Assembly (NCBI GenBank): GCA_002238925.1
Contig: MPNH01000006.1
Coordinates: 57,419 to 121,418 of the forward strand
Source of the DNA: Spirochaetaceae bacterium bin103
Lineage (GTDB): Bacteria > Spirochaetota > Spirochaetia > SZUA-6 > Bin103
DNA: 64,000 nt
Reading direction: 5' to 3'
Made by a program: the position numbers and the translations under genes. The notes below the pieces were generated by a model. The model saw only the letters and a list, made by a program, of their open reading frames with translations, searched no databases and was not told the DNA's origin. Every line of letters starts with the position of its first letter. The stretch's first letter is position 1. This document shows, piece after piece, positions 43,734 through 53,067 of this stretch.

Positions 43734-43762
43734 GCAGCGGCCGCCACCCCGGCGGCCGCTGC
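43734..43762. terminator. Strong bidirectional hairpin terminator
   Basis: Perfect 12-bp GC-rich stem (43734-43745 and 43751-43762, loop of 5) between the end of transporter cassette 2 and the convergent MFS gene, followed by TTGTTC. It likely stops transcription in both directions. Confidence 0.75.
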
Positions 43763-43766
43763 TTGT

Positions 43767-45053
43767 TCAAGTGGATGTGCGGTATTCGCCGCGGGGGAGG
43801 CGGAAGTAGAGCCAGAAGATCAGCGCGCCGGCGGCCGTGATGGCGGCGGCAAACAGGTGGAAGGCGGGAAAGCCGATGGCCGGAATCAGGAAACCGCCGC
43901 CGAATGAGATGGACATGAAACCCAGGCCCATCGACATCGCTATCACACCCGAGGTGACCGATCGCCGCTGTGCCGGCACGATTTCCATGTGCATCACGGC
44001 GGACACCGACTGGGTGATTGCCCGCAAGCCGACCACCAGCGTGAAACCGATCCCTGCCGCGACCCAGTGCGGGATGGCCGCCAGAATCACCAGGCCGATT
44101 GCAGTGAGCAGCCCGGTCGCCACGATCACCGCCACCTTGCCGGCGCGCGCGGCCAGCGCCGGGGCCACGAGCGCGGCCGGCGCCGCGGCCACTTGCCCGA
44201 CCGCCAGCAGCAGTCCGATGCGGGCCGGCGAAGCCGCCAGATCCAGATCCAGGTAGACATTGAAGAAAGAGCGCGCCGCCCCCTCTCCGGCGGAGCGCAG
44301 CAAGCCGGTAAACGCAAGCAGGAAAACCAACACGGCCAATGCTCCGGAGGCGCCGTCGCTGAGAGAGGTGCCACCTTGCGAGCGTCGTGTCTCACCAGGC
44401 GACCGAGCGCGCGGTGCCGGCTCGCGGTCGCCGGCACGCGCCAGCACCGGTACCGCCAGCAACAGGACCGCCCCCGCAAACATCAGCGCCACGGCAAAGG
44501 GGGCCGGGTGGGTCAGGTCAACTCCCAGCAGGGGGGCGACCCAGCCCGGCAGCACGCCGGAGAGAAGGCTGCCGGCAAAGCCCGCAAGCGGTGGCAGACC
44601 GGTCATGAGCGCGAACGCGTAGGTCCGCTCCCGTGCACCCGTGGCCGCAACCAGGTATGGGTAGGCGTTGACCATGAAGAGCGAGAACCCCATGCCGGAG
44701 AGCACGCGCATGGCGATAATGCCGACATCGCGCGCGGGACCCGACAGAACCGAGCCCGCCACCGGCACCAGCGTCATTCCCACCGCCACCAGTCCGATGC
44801 CTATCGTTGCCGTTCGGCGCATCCCCAGCCGGCTGCCAATCACTCCCGCCGGCAGCGACGATGCCGCGAATGCAAAGGCAATGGCGCCGTTCACCAAACC
44901 GATGAAGTCGGTCTCGTAGCCGAGCCGCAGCAGGTACAGGTTGAGCAGCACCGACACGAAGCCGAAGTAGCTCATCCCCATGATGCACATCGCGAACAGC
45001 AGCTTGTATACGTCGGCGTGGAAGGCGCGGAGCGCCTCGCTCAGATTGGTCAT
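43767..45053 (-). CDS. MFS transporter, copy A
   Basis: 428-residue major facilitator superfamily protein with 12 hydrophobic spans, six on each side of a charged central loop (AGDREPAPRARSPGETRRSQGG). The loop-2/3 signature is in SLPAGVIGSRLGMRRTATIG. No drug- or sugar-specific motif is evident. It lies 31 bp downstream of its paralogue on the same strand. Substrate undetermined; both import and export are possible. Confidence 0.85.
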   Translation of the reverse strand: MTNLSEALRAFHADVYKLLFAMCIMGMSYFGFVSVLLNLYLLRLGYETDFIGLVNGAIAFAFAASSLPAGVIGSRLGMRRTATIGIGLVAVGMTLVPVAGSVLSGPARDVGIIAMRVLSGMGFSLFMVNAYPYLVAATGARERTYAFALMTGLPPLAGFAGSLLSGVLPGWVAPLLGVDLTHPAPFAVALMFAGAVLLLAVPVLARAGDREPAPRARSPGETRRSQGGTSLSDGASGALAVLVFLLAFTGLLRSAGEGAARSFFNVYLDLDLAASPARIGLLLAVGQVAAAPAALVAPALAARAGKVAVIVATGLLTAIGLVILAAIPHWVAAGIGFTLVVGLRAITQSVSAVMHMEIVPAQRRSVTSGVIAMSMGLGFMSISFGGGFLIPAIGFPAFHLFAAAITAAGALIFWLYFRLPRGEYRTST

Positions 45054-45084
45054 CGCTGGTATACAGGTGCCAACGGTCCCTGCT

Positions 45085-46401
45085 TCACGACCGCTGCATC
45101 GGCGCGGCGGCCGCGGGTTCGTCGGCCGTGGCGAGCCGGTACTCGCCCTGCGGCACGCGGAAGTACTGCCAGAAAATCAGCGCACTTAACGCGGTCAACA
45201 GGGCGGCCAACAGGTAGAGGCCCGGGAAGCCCAGCGCCGGAATCAGGTAGCCGCCGCCGAGCGCCATGGACGAAAACCCGAGCCCCATCGACATCGACAC
45301 CACCCCGGAGGTAATCCCGCGCCGGCTCGCCGGCACGATCTCCATGTGCACCACGCTGGTAACCGACTGGGTGACCGAGCGCATGCCGACCACCAGCGTG
45401 AAACCGATGCCCGCCGCCACCCAATGCGGCACCAGCGCCATGACCACCAGGCTGGCGGCGGTTGTCGCGGTGGTAACGACGATGACCGGCATCTTGCCGT
45501 GCCGGTTGGCCAGTGCCGGGGCGCACAACGCCGCCGGGCCGGCCACCAATTGCCCGAACGCCAGCAGCAGGCCGATGCGCGACGTCGAAGCGCCCAGGTC
45601 CAGTTCCAGGTAGACGTTGAAGAACGAGCGGGCCGCACTCTCGCCGGCCATGCGCAGCAGCGCGGTAATGCCCAGGAAGAAGATCACCAGGAAGAGGGCG
45701 CCGTGGGCGCTACGCACCTCCCGGGCGGTGCGCCGCCGTGCGTTGCCGTTGCGGCGCCGTTTCGGAGGCTCCAGGTCGCGGGTCCGGGCCACGATCCACG
45801 GAGTCGGCAGCAGAATCGCGCCCGCGACGAACAGGATGAGACCGAACGGCAGCGGATCCGCGGAATCCAGCCCCATGCCGCCCGCGATCCACCCGGGAAG
45901 TGCGCCCGAAACGATACTGCCGGCGAAACCGGCGACCGGTGGTATGGCGGCCAGCAGCGCGAACGCGTAGGGACGGTCGCGCGCATCGGTCGCGACCACC
46001 AGATAGGGGTATGCGTTGACCATGTAGAGGGAGAACCCGATCCCGGACAGCACGCGCATGGTGATGATGGCGACGTCGCGCGTCCCGCCGGCGGGCAACA
46101 GCGCCACCACCGGCACCAGCATCACGCCGGCGGCCAGGAATCCCATGCCTCCCATCACCGCGCGCCGCATGCCGAAGCGGCTGCCGATCGCACCGGCCGG
46201 CAGCGAAGAGGCGGCAAACGCGAGTGCCGTGCTCCCGTTCACCAGGCCGATGAAGTCGGTGCCGTAGCCCAAGCGCAACAGGTACAGGTTGAGCAGCACC
46301 GCAACGAACCCGAAGTAGCTGAATCCCACCAGGGTGGAAGCTCCCAGGTACCGGTACACGTCGCCGTGAAACTGGTGTAGTGCGCTGCGCAGGTTGGTCA
46401 T
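45085..46401 (-). CDS. MFS transporter, copy B (tandem paralogue)
   Basis: 438-residue MFS protein, closely related to 43767-45053 throughout (FVAVLLNLYLLRLGYGTDFIGLVNGSTALAFAASSLPAGAIGSRFGMRR and RSVTQSVTSVVHMEIVPASRRG versus near-identical stretches in copy A). The charged central loop (EPPKRRRNGNARRRTAREVR) is longer and the tail carries extra residues. The pair arose by tandem duplication. No clear ribosome site precedes the ATG. Confidence 0.85.
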   Translation of the reverse strand: MTNLRSALHQFHGDVYRYLGASTLVGFSYFGFVAVLLNLYLLRLGYGTDFIGLVNGSTALAFAASSLPAGAIGSRFGMRRAVMGGMGFLAAGVMLVPVVALLPAGGTRDVAIITMRVLSGIGFSLYMVNAYPYLVVATDARDRPYAFALLAAIPPVAGFAGSIVSGALPGWIAGGMGLDSADPLPFGLILFVAGAILLPTPWIVARTRDLEPPKRRRNGNARRRTAREVRSAHGALFLVIFFLGITALLRMAGESAARSFFNVYLELDLGASTSRIGLLLAFGQLVAGPAALCAPALANRHGKMPVIVVTTATTAASLVVMALVPHWVAAGIGFTLVVGMRSVTQSVTSVVHMEIVPASRRGITSGVVSMSMGLGFSSMALGGGYLIPALGFPGLYLLAALLTALSALIFWQYFRVPQGEYRLATADEPAAAAPMQRS

Positions 46402-46426
46402 TGGCGTCGGTCGCGCGTCGTCTCGT

Positions 46427-46597
46427 TTACGCTTGGTCCCAGACCGAACCGAGCCCGTGGACGCGCAGCCCCTCGAGGGTTACCGCGCCGCCACGCGCGA
46501 ACACTCGTACGACGGCGCTCTCGAATCGCCAGTAGAGCAGGTTGGGATCCTGGTCGAGATCGAACGGGTTGTACTGGTAGGTGATCGGATGCCCCAT
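46427..46597 (-). other. Short coding-like remnant, 56 codons
   Basis: The minus-strand frame MGHPITYQYNPFDLDQDPNL continues through YWRFESAVVRVFARGGAV and ends at 46427. The composition (aromatic, beta-strand-like, no low complexity) looks coding, and it lies 10 bp after the dehydrogenase stop on the same strand. Too short for a recognisable domain; may be the tail of a lost gene or a real small protein. Confidence 0.3.
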
Positions 46598-46607
46598 GTT
46601 GTGCCGG

Positions 46608-47672
46608 CTATTCCTTGTCGAGCGATGCAATCACCGCGTCGGTGAAGGCCGCGGTGCCGAGAGAGCCGCCCAGGTCGGCCGTGCGCGTGGACGGGTTGGA
46701 CAGCGTGCCGTCCACCGCGGCGGAAATACGGGACGCGGCGGCCGCCAGATCGGAGCGCTGGTGGCGCTTGGCCAGCCAGTCCAGGAGCATGGCGACCGAC
46801 AGCAGCATGGCAGTGGGGTTGACCCGGTCCTGGCCGGCAATATCGGGGGCGGAGCCGTGCTGCGCCTGCGCGCAGGCGTGGCGGTCACCGGCGTTCAGCG
46901 AGCCCGCCAGCCCCAGGCTGCCGGACAGTTCCGACGCCAGGTCGGAGAGAATGTCGCCGTGGAAGTTGGTGGTGCACAGCACGTCGAAGCGCGACGGCTC
47001 GCGCACCAGCAGCGCCGCCGCGGCATCCACCAGCACCTCGTCGACTGCCACGTCAGGGAAGTCGGCCGCCACCGCACGCACCTCGCGCAGGAACAGGCCG
47101 TCGCTCAAGATGAAGTTGTTGGCCTTGTGGATTGCCGTCACCTTGCCACGCCGCCGCTGCGCCAGGGCGAACGAACGGCGCGCGATCCGCCGGCATGCCG
47201 CAGCGCTGATCTTGCGCACCGACAGGGCGGTGTCCGCGTCCGGCATGAATTCGCCGTTGCCGGCGTACATGTTGCGGTCCGGGTAGAACCCTTCGGTGTT
47301 CTCGCGCACGATCACCAAGTCGAACGTACCAACCGGGCCGCTCAGACCGGGCCGGGTGCGCGCCGGCCGGATATTGGCGTACAGATCGAGTCCGGTGCGC
47401 AGCGCGGCGGAGACGTTGACGCCGCCCTGATCGCGCGCCGGGTAACGCATGTGGTCGATCGGCCCGAGTATGACGCCGTCTGCCGCGCGCGCCCGCTCCA
47501 GGGTTCCCTCCGGCATCGTGGTGCCGTGCTCCGCCAGGGCGGCCACGCCAATCCGCGCCGTTTCCCGTTCCAGGCCCAGCGGCCACCGCTCGGTTACCGC
47601 GTCGAGCACGGCAACGGCGGCTTCGGCAATCTCGGGACCGACCCCATCGCCCGGCAAGATCAGCAGGTTCAT
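46608..47672 (-). CDS. Isocitrate/isopropylmalate/tartrate dehydrogenase family enzyme
   Basis: NAD(P)-dependent beta-decarboxylating dehydrogenase of cytosol. Opening LLILPGDGVGPEIAEAA, substrate-binding RENTEGFYPD near 125, the catalytic Lys in AIHKANNF near 184 and the metal Asp in NFHGDILSDLASEL near 240 are all present. Length 354 fits tartrate and 3-isopropylmalate dehydrogenases. The leucine genes are absent and sugar-acid genes follow, so tartrate or a related hydroxyacid is as likely as isopropylmalate. First or second gene of the block reading towards 46 kb. Confidence 0.83.
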   Translation of the reverse strand: MNLLILPGDGVGPEIAEAAVAVLDAVTERWPLGLERETARIGVAALAEHGTTMPEGTLERARAADGVILGPIDHMRYPARDQGGVNVSAALRTGLDLYANIRPARTRPGLSGPVGTFDLVIVRENTEGFYPDRNMYAGNGEFMPDADTALSVRKISAAACRRIARRSFALAQRRRGKVTAIHKANNFILSDGLFLREVRAVAADFPDVAVDEVLVDAAAALLVREPSRFDVLCTTNFHGDILSDLASELSGSLGLAGSLNAGDRHACAQAQHGSAPDIAGQDRVNPTAMLLSVAMLLDWLAKRHQRSDLAAAASRISAAVDGTLSNPSTRTADLGGSLGTAAFTDAVIASLDKE

Positions 47673-47697
47673 CTTGTGTCCAACCGTGAGCCGCCGC

Positions 47698-48729
47698 TCA
47701 GCCGTCTGCCACGGCGAGTAACGCCTTCATATAGCCGATTGCGTACGCGGTGGCCACCGGTCTGTCGGCGGGGCCGTTGTGCAACGTTGCCGGGTCGTGC
47801 GCCATTGGCGGGGTGTGATCAAGAACCATGGTGCCCCGGTAGCCGCCGTCGTGGAACAGCCGCATCAGCACGTGCATGTCCTGGTATCCCTCGTCGACGA
47901 AGGTCTCGTGGAAGCGCGGCAGCGGAGCGCTCACGTTGCGGAAGTGGACGATGAATATCTTGTCATGTGCAAGGAATTCCCCGATCGCGGTCTCGATGTC
48001 GCCGAATGCCGCGCCCCCTTCCAGCCAGCAGCCGGTGCAGAACTCCATGCCCAGCCAGTCCGAATCGGCGATTTCAAACGCGCGCCGGTAGCTCTGGTAC
48101 GAACGGATGATGCACGGGATGCCGGCGATCTCCGGAAGCGGCGGGTCGTTGGGATGCAGCGCCAGACGCACGCCCGCCTCCTCGGCGACCGGAATGATGC
48201 GCTCTATGAAGTAGGCGAAATTGTCCCAGATCGTCTCTTCGTCGTAGCGGCGGCCGCGACTGAGCGGCTGCTCGGCCAGTTCGGAGCCGTCCACGGCGCG
48301 CGCCGCCGCGCCCCCGCGTGCCGCCGCCGCGGAAGTGCTCCACACGCCGTCCGGCTCGAACGTGAAGGTGGTAGTGTGGATTCCCGCGGCACTCAGGTTG
48401 CGCAGGAACGCGGCGAACCGGCCGATCGCGTCGTCGCGGCCCGGCAGTGCCAAGTGGATCCGGTCACACTTCGCCAGCGAGCCGTGGCCGGCGTTGAACA
48501 GCGTCAGGCCGGCGCTCTCGACCCGCCTGCGCAGCGCGGCAAGCTCGGCCGCGCCGCTCAACTCATCGGGCACCCAGGTGTAAGCGTGGGTAACTCCCAA
48601 CTCGTTGGCAAAGCGCAGGTCGTGTTCGCTTGGCTGCGGCGGAATGAGCATGCCCAGCTTGATGCCGGGGCTCAACTTCACGGCGGCAGACCGGTTAGTG
48701 CCGCGCCGGTCGCCCGCGCGCGTTTCCAC
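47698..48729 (-). CDS. Mannonate dehydratase-like (UxuA family) TIM-barrel protein
   Basis: Resembles UxuA, which dehydrates D-mannonate to 2-keto-3-deoxygluconate in hexuronate breakdown. The metal-site residues are suggested by LALHPNDPP (His/Asp near 195), EFCTGCW (Cys near 236), IVHFRNV (His near 265) and the closing MVLDHTPPMAH (Asp-His near 305). About 15 residues at the N-terminus look non-family; a GTG at 48681 (VKLSPGIKLGMLIPP) may be the true start. Adjacent to an epimerase and dehydrogenase, supporting a sugar-acid pathway. Enzyme specificity inferred from family only. Confidence 0.72.
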   Translation of the reverse strand: METRAGDRRGTNRSAAVKLSPGIKLGMLIPPQPSEHDLRFANELGVTHAYTWVPDELSGAAELAALRRRVESAGLTLFNAGHGSLAKCDRIHLALPGRDDAIGRFAAFLRNLSAAGIHTTTFTFEPDGVWSTSAAAARGGAAARAVDGSELAEQPLSRGRRYDEETIWDNFAYFIERIIPVAEEAGVRLALHPNDPPLPEIAGIPCIIRSYQSYRRAFEIADSDWLGMEFCTGCWLEGGAAFGDIETAIGEFLAHDKIFIVHFRNVSAPLPRFHETFVDEGYQDMHVLMRLFHDGGYRGTMVLDHTPPMAHDPATLHNGPADRPVATAYAIGYMKALLAVADG

Positions 48730-48741
48730 TCTGCAGGCGCC

Positions 48742-49548
48742 CTACCGCGCCCCGAGCTGCTTGAGGCAGGCGTTCAGGTAGCCGTAGCTCTCGGCGGCAA
48801 TGATCGCCACTTCGGCCAGACTCAGGCCCGCCTTGGCGGCTCCGATCACCTCCAGGCTGGCGGCGCCCTCGTAGCCGGCGTCGGCGAGCACCTTGCAGTA
48901 GCCGAACAGGTCGATGTCGCCGCGGCCGCACGCCTGCAGCGGCGGCGCTCCGGGACCCTGCTGGCGACCCTTGCAGTCGCGGATGTGGCTGTGGCGCACA
49001 CGCGAGACCACCTGCTGCAGCGCCTCCTTGGGCACCTCGCCGGCACGGTGGATGTGGCTGGGGTCCATGTTGATGCCGAACCCCGGTGACGCAATCGCCG
49101 CCATCGCCGCCAGCGTTGTAGGGGTATCGTACACGGCGCTGCCGACGTGCGCCTTGCAGACCACGGTAACGCCAAACTGCGCTGCCGCGTCGGCAAGCTC
49201 CGCCAGGCGCGCGATGCGCTCGCGCAGGTCGTCCGGATCGCCGCTGGTGCCGCCGGATCCTACCGCAACCACCGGGATGCCCAGCTCCGCACTCGCCTCG
49301 AAGGTGCGCTCGCAGCGGTCGTCGCCGCGGTCGGCGGTCTCCATCGACACCGGCTTGAGCCCGGTCTCCGCCAGGATGGCGCGCACGTCCGCCGCCTGCT
49401 CGCGCCAGCGATCCACCTCCAGGTGTTCACACATCCCCGGTATCGCGGCGATCTCGATGCCGTCGTAGCCGGCGGCGGCGATATGGCGGGCGGCGGTGGC
49501 GAAATCGAACGCATCGAACAGAACCGAATTGACGGCGAGAGAAATCAT
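48742..49548 (-). CDS. Sugar phosphate isomerase/epimerase-type TIM barrel
   Basis: 268-residue AP-endonuclease-2-like barrel. Metal ligands are suggested by GIEIAAIPG (Glu near 31), VCKAHVGS (Lys/His near 135), NMDPSHIH (Asp/His near 167), SHIRDCKG (His near 190) and ASLEVIGA (Glu near 237). GGAG lies 6 nt before ATG 49548. Follows the mannonate-dehydratase-like gene by 12 bp in the same operon. Probably a ketose 3-epimerase or inosose-pathway enzyme. Confidence 0.82.
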   Translation of the reverse strand: MISLAVNSVLFDAFDFATAARHIAAAGYDGIEIAAIPGMCEHLEVDRWREQAADVRAILAETGLKPVSMETADRGDDRCERTFEASAELGIPVVAVGSGGTSGDPDDLRERIARLAELADAAAQFGVTVVCKAHVGSAVYDTPTTLAAMAAIASPGFGINMDPSHIHRAGEVPKEALQQVVSRVRHSHIRDCKGRQQGPGAPPLQACGRGDIDLFGYCKVLADAGYEGAASLEVIGAAKAGLSLAEVAIIAAESYGYLNACLKQLGAR

Positions 49549-49701
49549 CTAATTCTCCGTGATTGAGTTGGATGCGGGATTCCGCACCGGTGGCCACAAT
49601 AGCATACGGCCGCGCCGGCACCTCCGGGAACGAGCCGCGACCGATTTTCGGCGGCCAATGAGAGGTGGACAGGCGGACGAGCAACCGGCAGGCTCAGGTT
49701 G

Positions 49702-50679
49702 ATGATCACCGCACTTGGCTACCTCGGCATTCGCACCGACCGGCTGTCTGACTGGTCCGACTATGCGAGCGGCCAGCTCGGGCTGCAGGCGGTCGATCGC
49801 GCTGCCGGCCAAGCGGCTTTCCGCATGGATGACCGCAAACAGCGCCTGATCGTGACCGCGGAAACCGGCGATGACTTGGCCTGCATGGGCTGGGAAGTGG
49901 CGGACGCTCCATCTTTGGATCGGCTCTGTGCACGTCTTTCCGATGCCGGCGTCGAGGTCAGACCTGGCACCCGCGCTCTGGCCGACCAGCGATTCGTTAC
50001 CGGCCTCGCGCTAGCGCAAGACCCGGCGGGAAATCGCCTGGAGTTCTTTCACGGCCCGATGCTGACCGAAGACCCGTTCATTCCGGGACGACCCATCTCC
50101 GGCTTCAAGACCGGTCCGCTCGGCATGGGCCATGCGGTGCTTCACACCACCGACATCGACACCTTGCTCCCGTTCTATCGCGACCTGCTCGGCTTCCGGC
50201 TCAGCGACTACGGACTTCAGCCCATTCCGCTCTACTTCTTTCACGTCAATGGCCGGCACCACAGCTTTGCCATGCTGGGCACCGGGCAGACCGGCTTCCA
50301 CCACTTCATGGTGGAGTACACCAACCTCGACGATGTCGGCCAGGGCTACGACCTCGCACAGCAGTCCGCCGGCGCCGTCGCGTACACGCTCGGCCGGCAC
50401 ACCAACGACTGGATGACCTCGTTCTACACCAATACCCCCTCCGGGTTCTTCGTCGAGACCGGGTGGGGCGGGCGGATCATCGAGCCTGACAAGTGGCAGA
50501 TCCAGGTGATGGAGCACGGACCGAGCTTCTGGGGGCATGACCGCCCGCATCTGCAGGACGAGCAGCGCCGGGAATTCCGCGAGCTCGCGCTCGATACCGC
50601 CAGGCAAGGCCTGCAGGCGCCGCCGCCCACCGATTGCCCGTGGCTGTGGGGCGCGTTGAGCGGCAACCGGCCGGTCTGA
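49702..50679 (+). CDS. Type I extradiol ring-cleavage dioxygenase-like (VOC fold)
   Basis: Two-module VOC protein of 326 residues like biphenyl-2,3-diol 1,2-dioxygenase (BphC). The Fe ligands are suggested by GHAVLHTTD (His near 146), HHFMVEYTNL (His near 209) and FVETGWGG (Glu near 260). Such enzymes cut catechols between or next to the hydroxyls. ATG 49702 is preferred over a TTG at 49699. The following FAD hydroxylase gene starts 9 bp after the stop, the usual order in hydroxyphenylpropionate or related aromatic pathways; that partner is broken. Confidence 0.82.
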   Translation: MITALGYLGIRTDRLSDWSDYASGQLGLQAVDRAAGQAAFRMDDRKQRLIVTAETGDDLACMGWEVADAPSLDRLCARLSDAGVEVRPGTRALADQRFVTGLALAQDPAGNRLEFFHGPMLTEDPFIPGRPISGFKTGPLGMGHAVLHTTDIDTLLPFYRDLLGFRLSDYGLQPIPLYFFHVNGRHHSFAMLGTGQTGFHHFMVEYTNLDDVGQGYDLAQQSAGAVAYTLGRHTNDWMTSFYTNTPSGFFVETGWGGRIIEPDKWQIQVMEHGPSFWGHDRPHLQDEQRREFRELALDTARQGLQAPPPTDCPWLWGALSGNRPV

Positions 50680-50687
50680 ACGTTCCC

Positions 50688-52258
50688 GTGCCACCCGAAC
50701 GTCGAGGGCCTTATGACGTCGCCGTCGTCGGCTTGGGGCCAACCGGAGCGGTGCTCGCCAGTCTGCTGGGGTTGTGCGGGTTGCGCGTCGTGGTCCTGGA
50801 ACGCGAGGCGGAGATCCACGGCCTGCCCCGTGCCGTCCATTTCGATGGAGAAGTCATGCGCATCTTCCAGACCATCGGCATTGCCGACCGGGTAGCCGCG
50901 GTGTCCCGAGTCAATGCCGGCATGCGATTCGTCGATCCCGACGGCAGTCTGATACTCGACTGGCCACGTCCGCAGCAGGTCGGGCCGCACGGCTGGTACC
51001 CGAGCTACCGCTTCCACCAGCCCGATCTGGAGGCGATCCTGCGCGATCATCTGCGCGGCGCACCCATTGTGGACGTGGTTCTGGGCGCCGATGCGACTTC
51101 CTTCGGTCAGGACACGGCGTCCGCGACGGTCACCTTCCGCAGAGGTGACCGGCAACAGACACTGGCTGCCAGCTACGTCGTGGGATGCGATGGCGCGCGG
51201 TCGCTGGTCCGGGAGCAGGTCGCGAACCGGGCCAAAGACTTGGGATTTCACGAGCGCTGGCTGGTAGTCGATCTGCTGCTGCGCGGAGAACGACCGGACC
51301 TCGGTGACTTCACCATCCAGTATTGCCATCCACACACGCCGGCAACCTACGTGCGCGGACCGGGCCGGCGCCGGCGCTGGGAGATTGCAATAGGCGAACT
51401 GCCGGACGACGAGGCGCTCGCACCCGCAAACATCTGGCAGCGCCTGTCACGATGGCTGACACGGGACGATGCCGAGGTCGAGCGCGCCGCAGTCTATACC
51501 TTCCACTCGGTTGTCGCGTCATTCTGGCGCCCGGGGCGGCTGCGGGGGCCGGCCCCCCCGCAGTCTATCCCTTCCACGCGGTTGTCGCGTCATTCTGGCG
51601 CCGGGGCCGGCTGCTGATCGCCGGCGACGCCGCGCATCAGAGCCCGCCGTTCATGGGTCAGGGCATGTGCGCCGGGATTCGCGACGCCGCGAACCTGGCC
51701 TGGAAGCTCGCCCTCTGCATCCGCCACGAGCACGACGACGCCATGCTCGACAGCTACCAGAACGAGCGCCATCCACATGTGCGGGCCTTCATCGAAGGTG
51801 CCGTCGCCCTCGGCCGGCTGGTCAACGCGACCGACAGCGAGGCGGCCCTGAAGTCGGCCTTCCGACAACCGGACGGCACCTTCAAGATGGACACTATCTC
51901 ACCGCGACTCGGCCCCGGCTTGTGGCAGGCCGGCTGTGCCGCCGCGGGCCACATCTCGCCGCAATTTGTTTGCAAAGAGGGCGTTCTCTCTGACGAAGTC
52001 GCGGGCTACGGGCCGGCCCTCCTCGCCGACCGCTCGCTGCTGGCCCGGTGGCAAGGGCGAGCACGCGCCACAAAGAAGGGGATCCACGTCTGGACCCCTG
52101 GCGAACTGGACGGAGCCGCCGAGTATCTGGCGGAACTCGGAACCCGCGCCGTAGCCATCCGCCCCGACCGATACCTTTACGGCACCGCCAACGACCCCGC
52201 CGGATTGAATGCTCTGGTCGATCAGCTTCCGTCGCCACTGCCATCCTCGTCGAAATAG
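50688..52258 (+). pseudogene. FAD-dependent aromatic hydroxylase (MhpA-like) broken by a 71-bp tandem duplication
   Basis: The first frame has the FAD motif VVGLGPTGAVLASLLG (near 15) and the aromatic-ring hydroxylase stretch VVGCDGARSLVREQ (near 165). It ends prematurely near 51617. The rest, in another frame, gives LLIAGDAAHQSPPFMGQGMCAGIRDAANL, the second FAD motif. A 71-bp imperfect tandem copy at 51489-51559 and 51560-51630 causes the shift. Removing 71 bp leaves exactly 1500 bp, a 499-residue protein from GTG 50688. Probably inactive unless the repeat is an assembly or strain artefact. Confidence 0.85.
51489..51613. repeat. 71-bp-period imperfect tandem duplication
   Basis: GCAGTCTATACCTTCCAC at 51489 and GCAGTCTATCCCTTCCAC at 51560 begin two copies that remain alike through GTTGTCGCGTCATTCTGGCG. 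They differ by single bases (A/C, T/G). A seven-C run precedes the second copy. Confidence 0.9.
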
Positions 52259-52268
52259 ACGGCTGGTA

Positions 52269-52640
52269 CTACTTCAGCAGCGGTGACGTGTCCACGCGGA
52301 CCCGAGTGATCCTCACTTCCTTCTTTATCGGGCATACCTCAAAGAAGATGCTCACGGGAAGGCTGTCGCGGACTTCGCTGTATTTTGCATCGGGCTCAGG
52401 ATCAGGATCCTTGTCGGGATCGTGGATCAGCTTGACCGCCACGCGTCCGGCAACAACACACTTGCCGTTGTCCACTACAGCACTCTCTGAGTATGCCGTA
52501 ACCCCCTCGAACTTGATGATGTCGGCCAGATCCCCAAGTTCTTCCCATTCGGGCTTCTCATCCAGCGGATAGTCCCGTGCAGCGTCATACAGCGTACGGG
52601 GGAGGTCAGCGAACCAGACGCGTGCAGACTCAATCTTCAT
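52269..52640 (-). CDS. Hypothetical protein paired with FRG gene
   Basis: 123 residues, no recognised domain. It begins MKIESARVWFADLPRTLYDA, has an Asp/Pro-rich loop (IHDPDKDPDPEPDAKYSEV) and ends in beta-strand-like SIFFEVCPIKKEVRITRVRVD. It starts only 4 bp after the stop of the FRG gene on the same strand, so the two were an operon. Base composition is lower in GC than neighbouring genes, which suggests acquisition by transfer. Function unknown; a toxin-antitoxin or defence partner is possible by context only. Confidence 0.55.
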   Translation of the reverse strand: MKIESARVWFADLPRTLYDAARDYPLDEKPEWEELGDLADIIKFEGVTAYSESAVVDNGKCVVAGRVAVKLIHDPDKDPDPEPDAKYSEVRDSLPVSIFFEVCPIKKEVRITRVRVDTSPLLK

Positions 52641-52644
52641 GGCA

Positions 52645-53067
52645 TTACCCGGGTAGGGTACCAGTCTCGTATTGCCACTTCAACATCCGTGCCAGCCCGT
52701 CCAGGTCCGGCATCGCGTGAGCATCATCAATCCCGAGGTTGTGCAGCCCACGCAACAGTAACTCCTTCAACTCCTTAGGGATACCAAACCGTGCAAGGCT
52801 GATGTCCTTGGTCTGCACCCCCCAGGACCGATCGGGCTGCGCATGGATACTGAACAATCCCCTTTGGTTGACAAACAGGCGCTCCCAGAGCAGGCTGTAC
52901 GAATCGCCCCGACCGACCGACGGTTGCTACCGCCAGTCCTTGTCGCGCTGGCCTCGAAACACCCACTCGTTGGCCGGATGGTCCTGCGACCACCGCACGA
53001 AATCAGCAAGCTTGTCTTTGGCCGCCGACACCGCCTTTACATGCAGTGCGACCGAGCCAGAAAGCAC
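52645..53067 (-). pseudogene. FRG-domain protein interrupted by an in-frame stop
   Basis: From GTG 53067 (AGGA 9 nt upstream) the frame reads ADFVRWSQDHPANEWVFRGQ then RDKDWR, the FRG-domain signature, followed by TAG at 52929-52927, then in the same frame QPSVGRGDSYSLLWERLF and the domain-closing MPDLDGLARMLKW. FRG proteins usually have Leu-x-Pro-Ser here (TTG), so TAG is a single-base nonsense change. FRG domains recur in mobile and defence-related genes; function is not established. Confidence 0.7.

Noticed and set aside
51551..51559. Seven-C homopolymer as the cause of the hydroxylase frameshift
   Set aside because: One-base indels there do not restore the protein, while removing the 71-bp duplicate gives an exact 500-codon frame.
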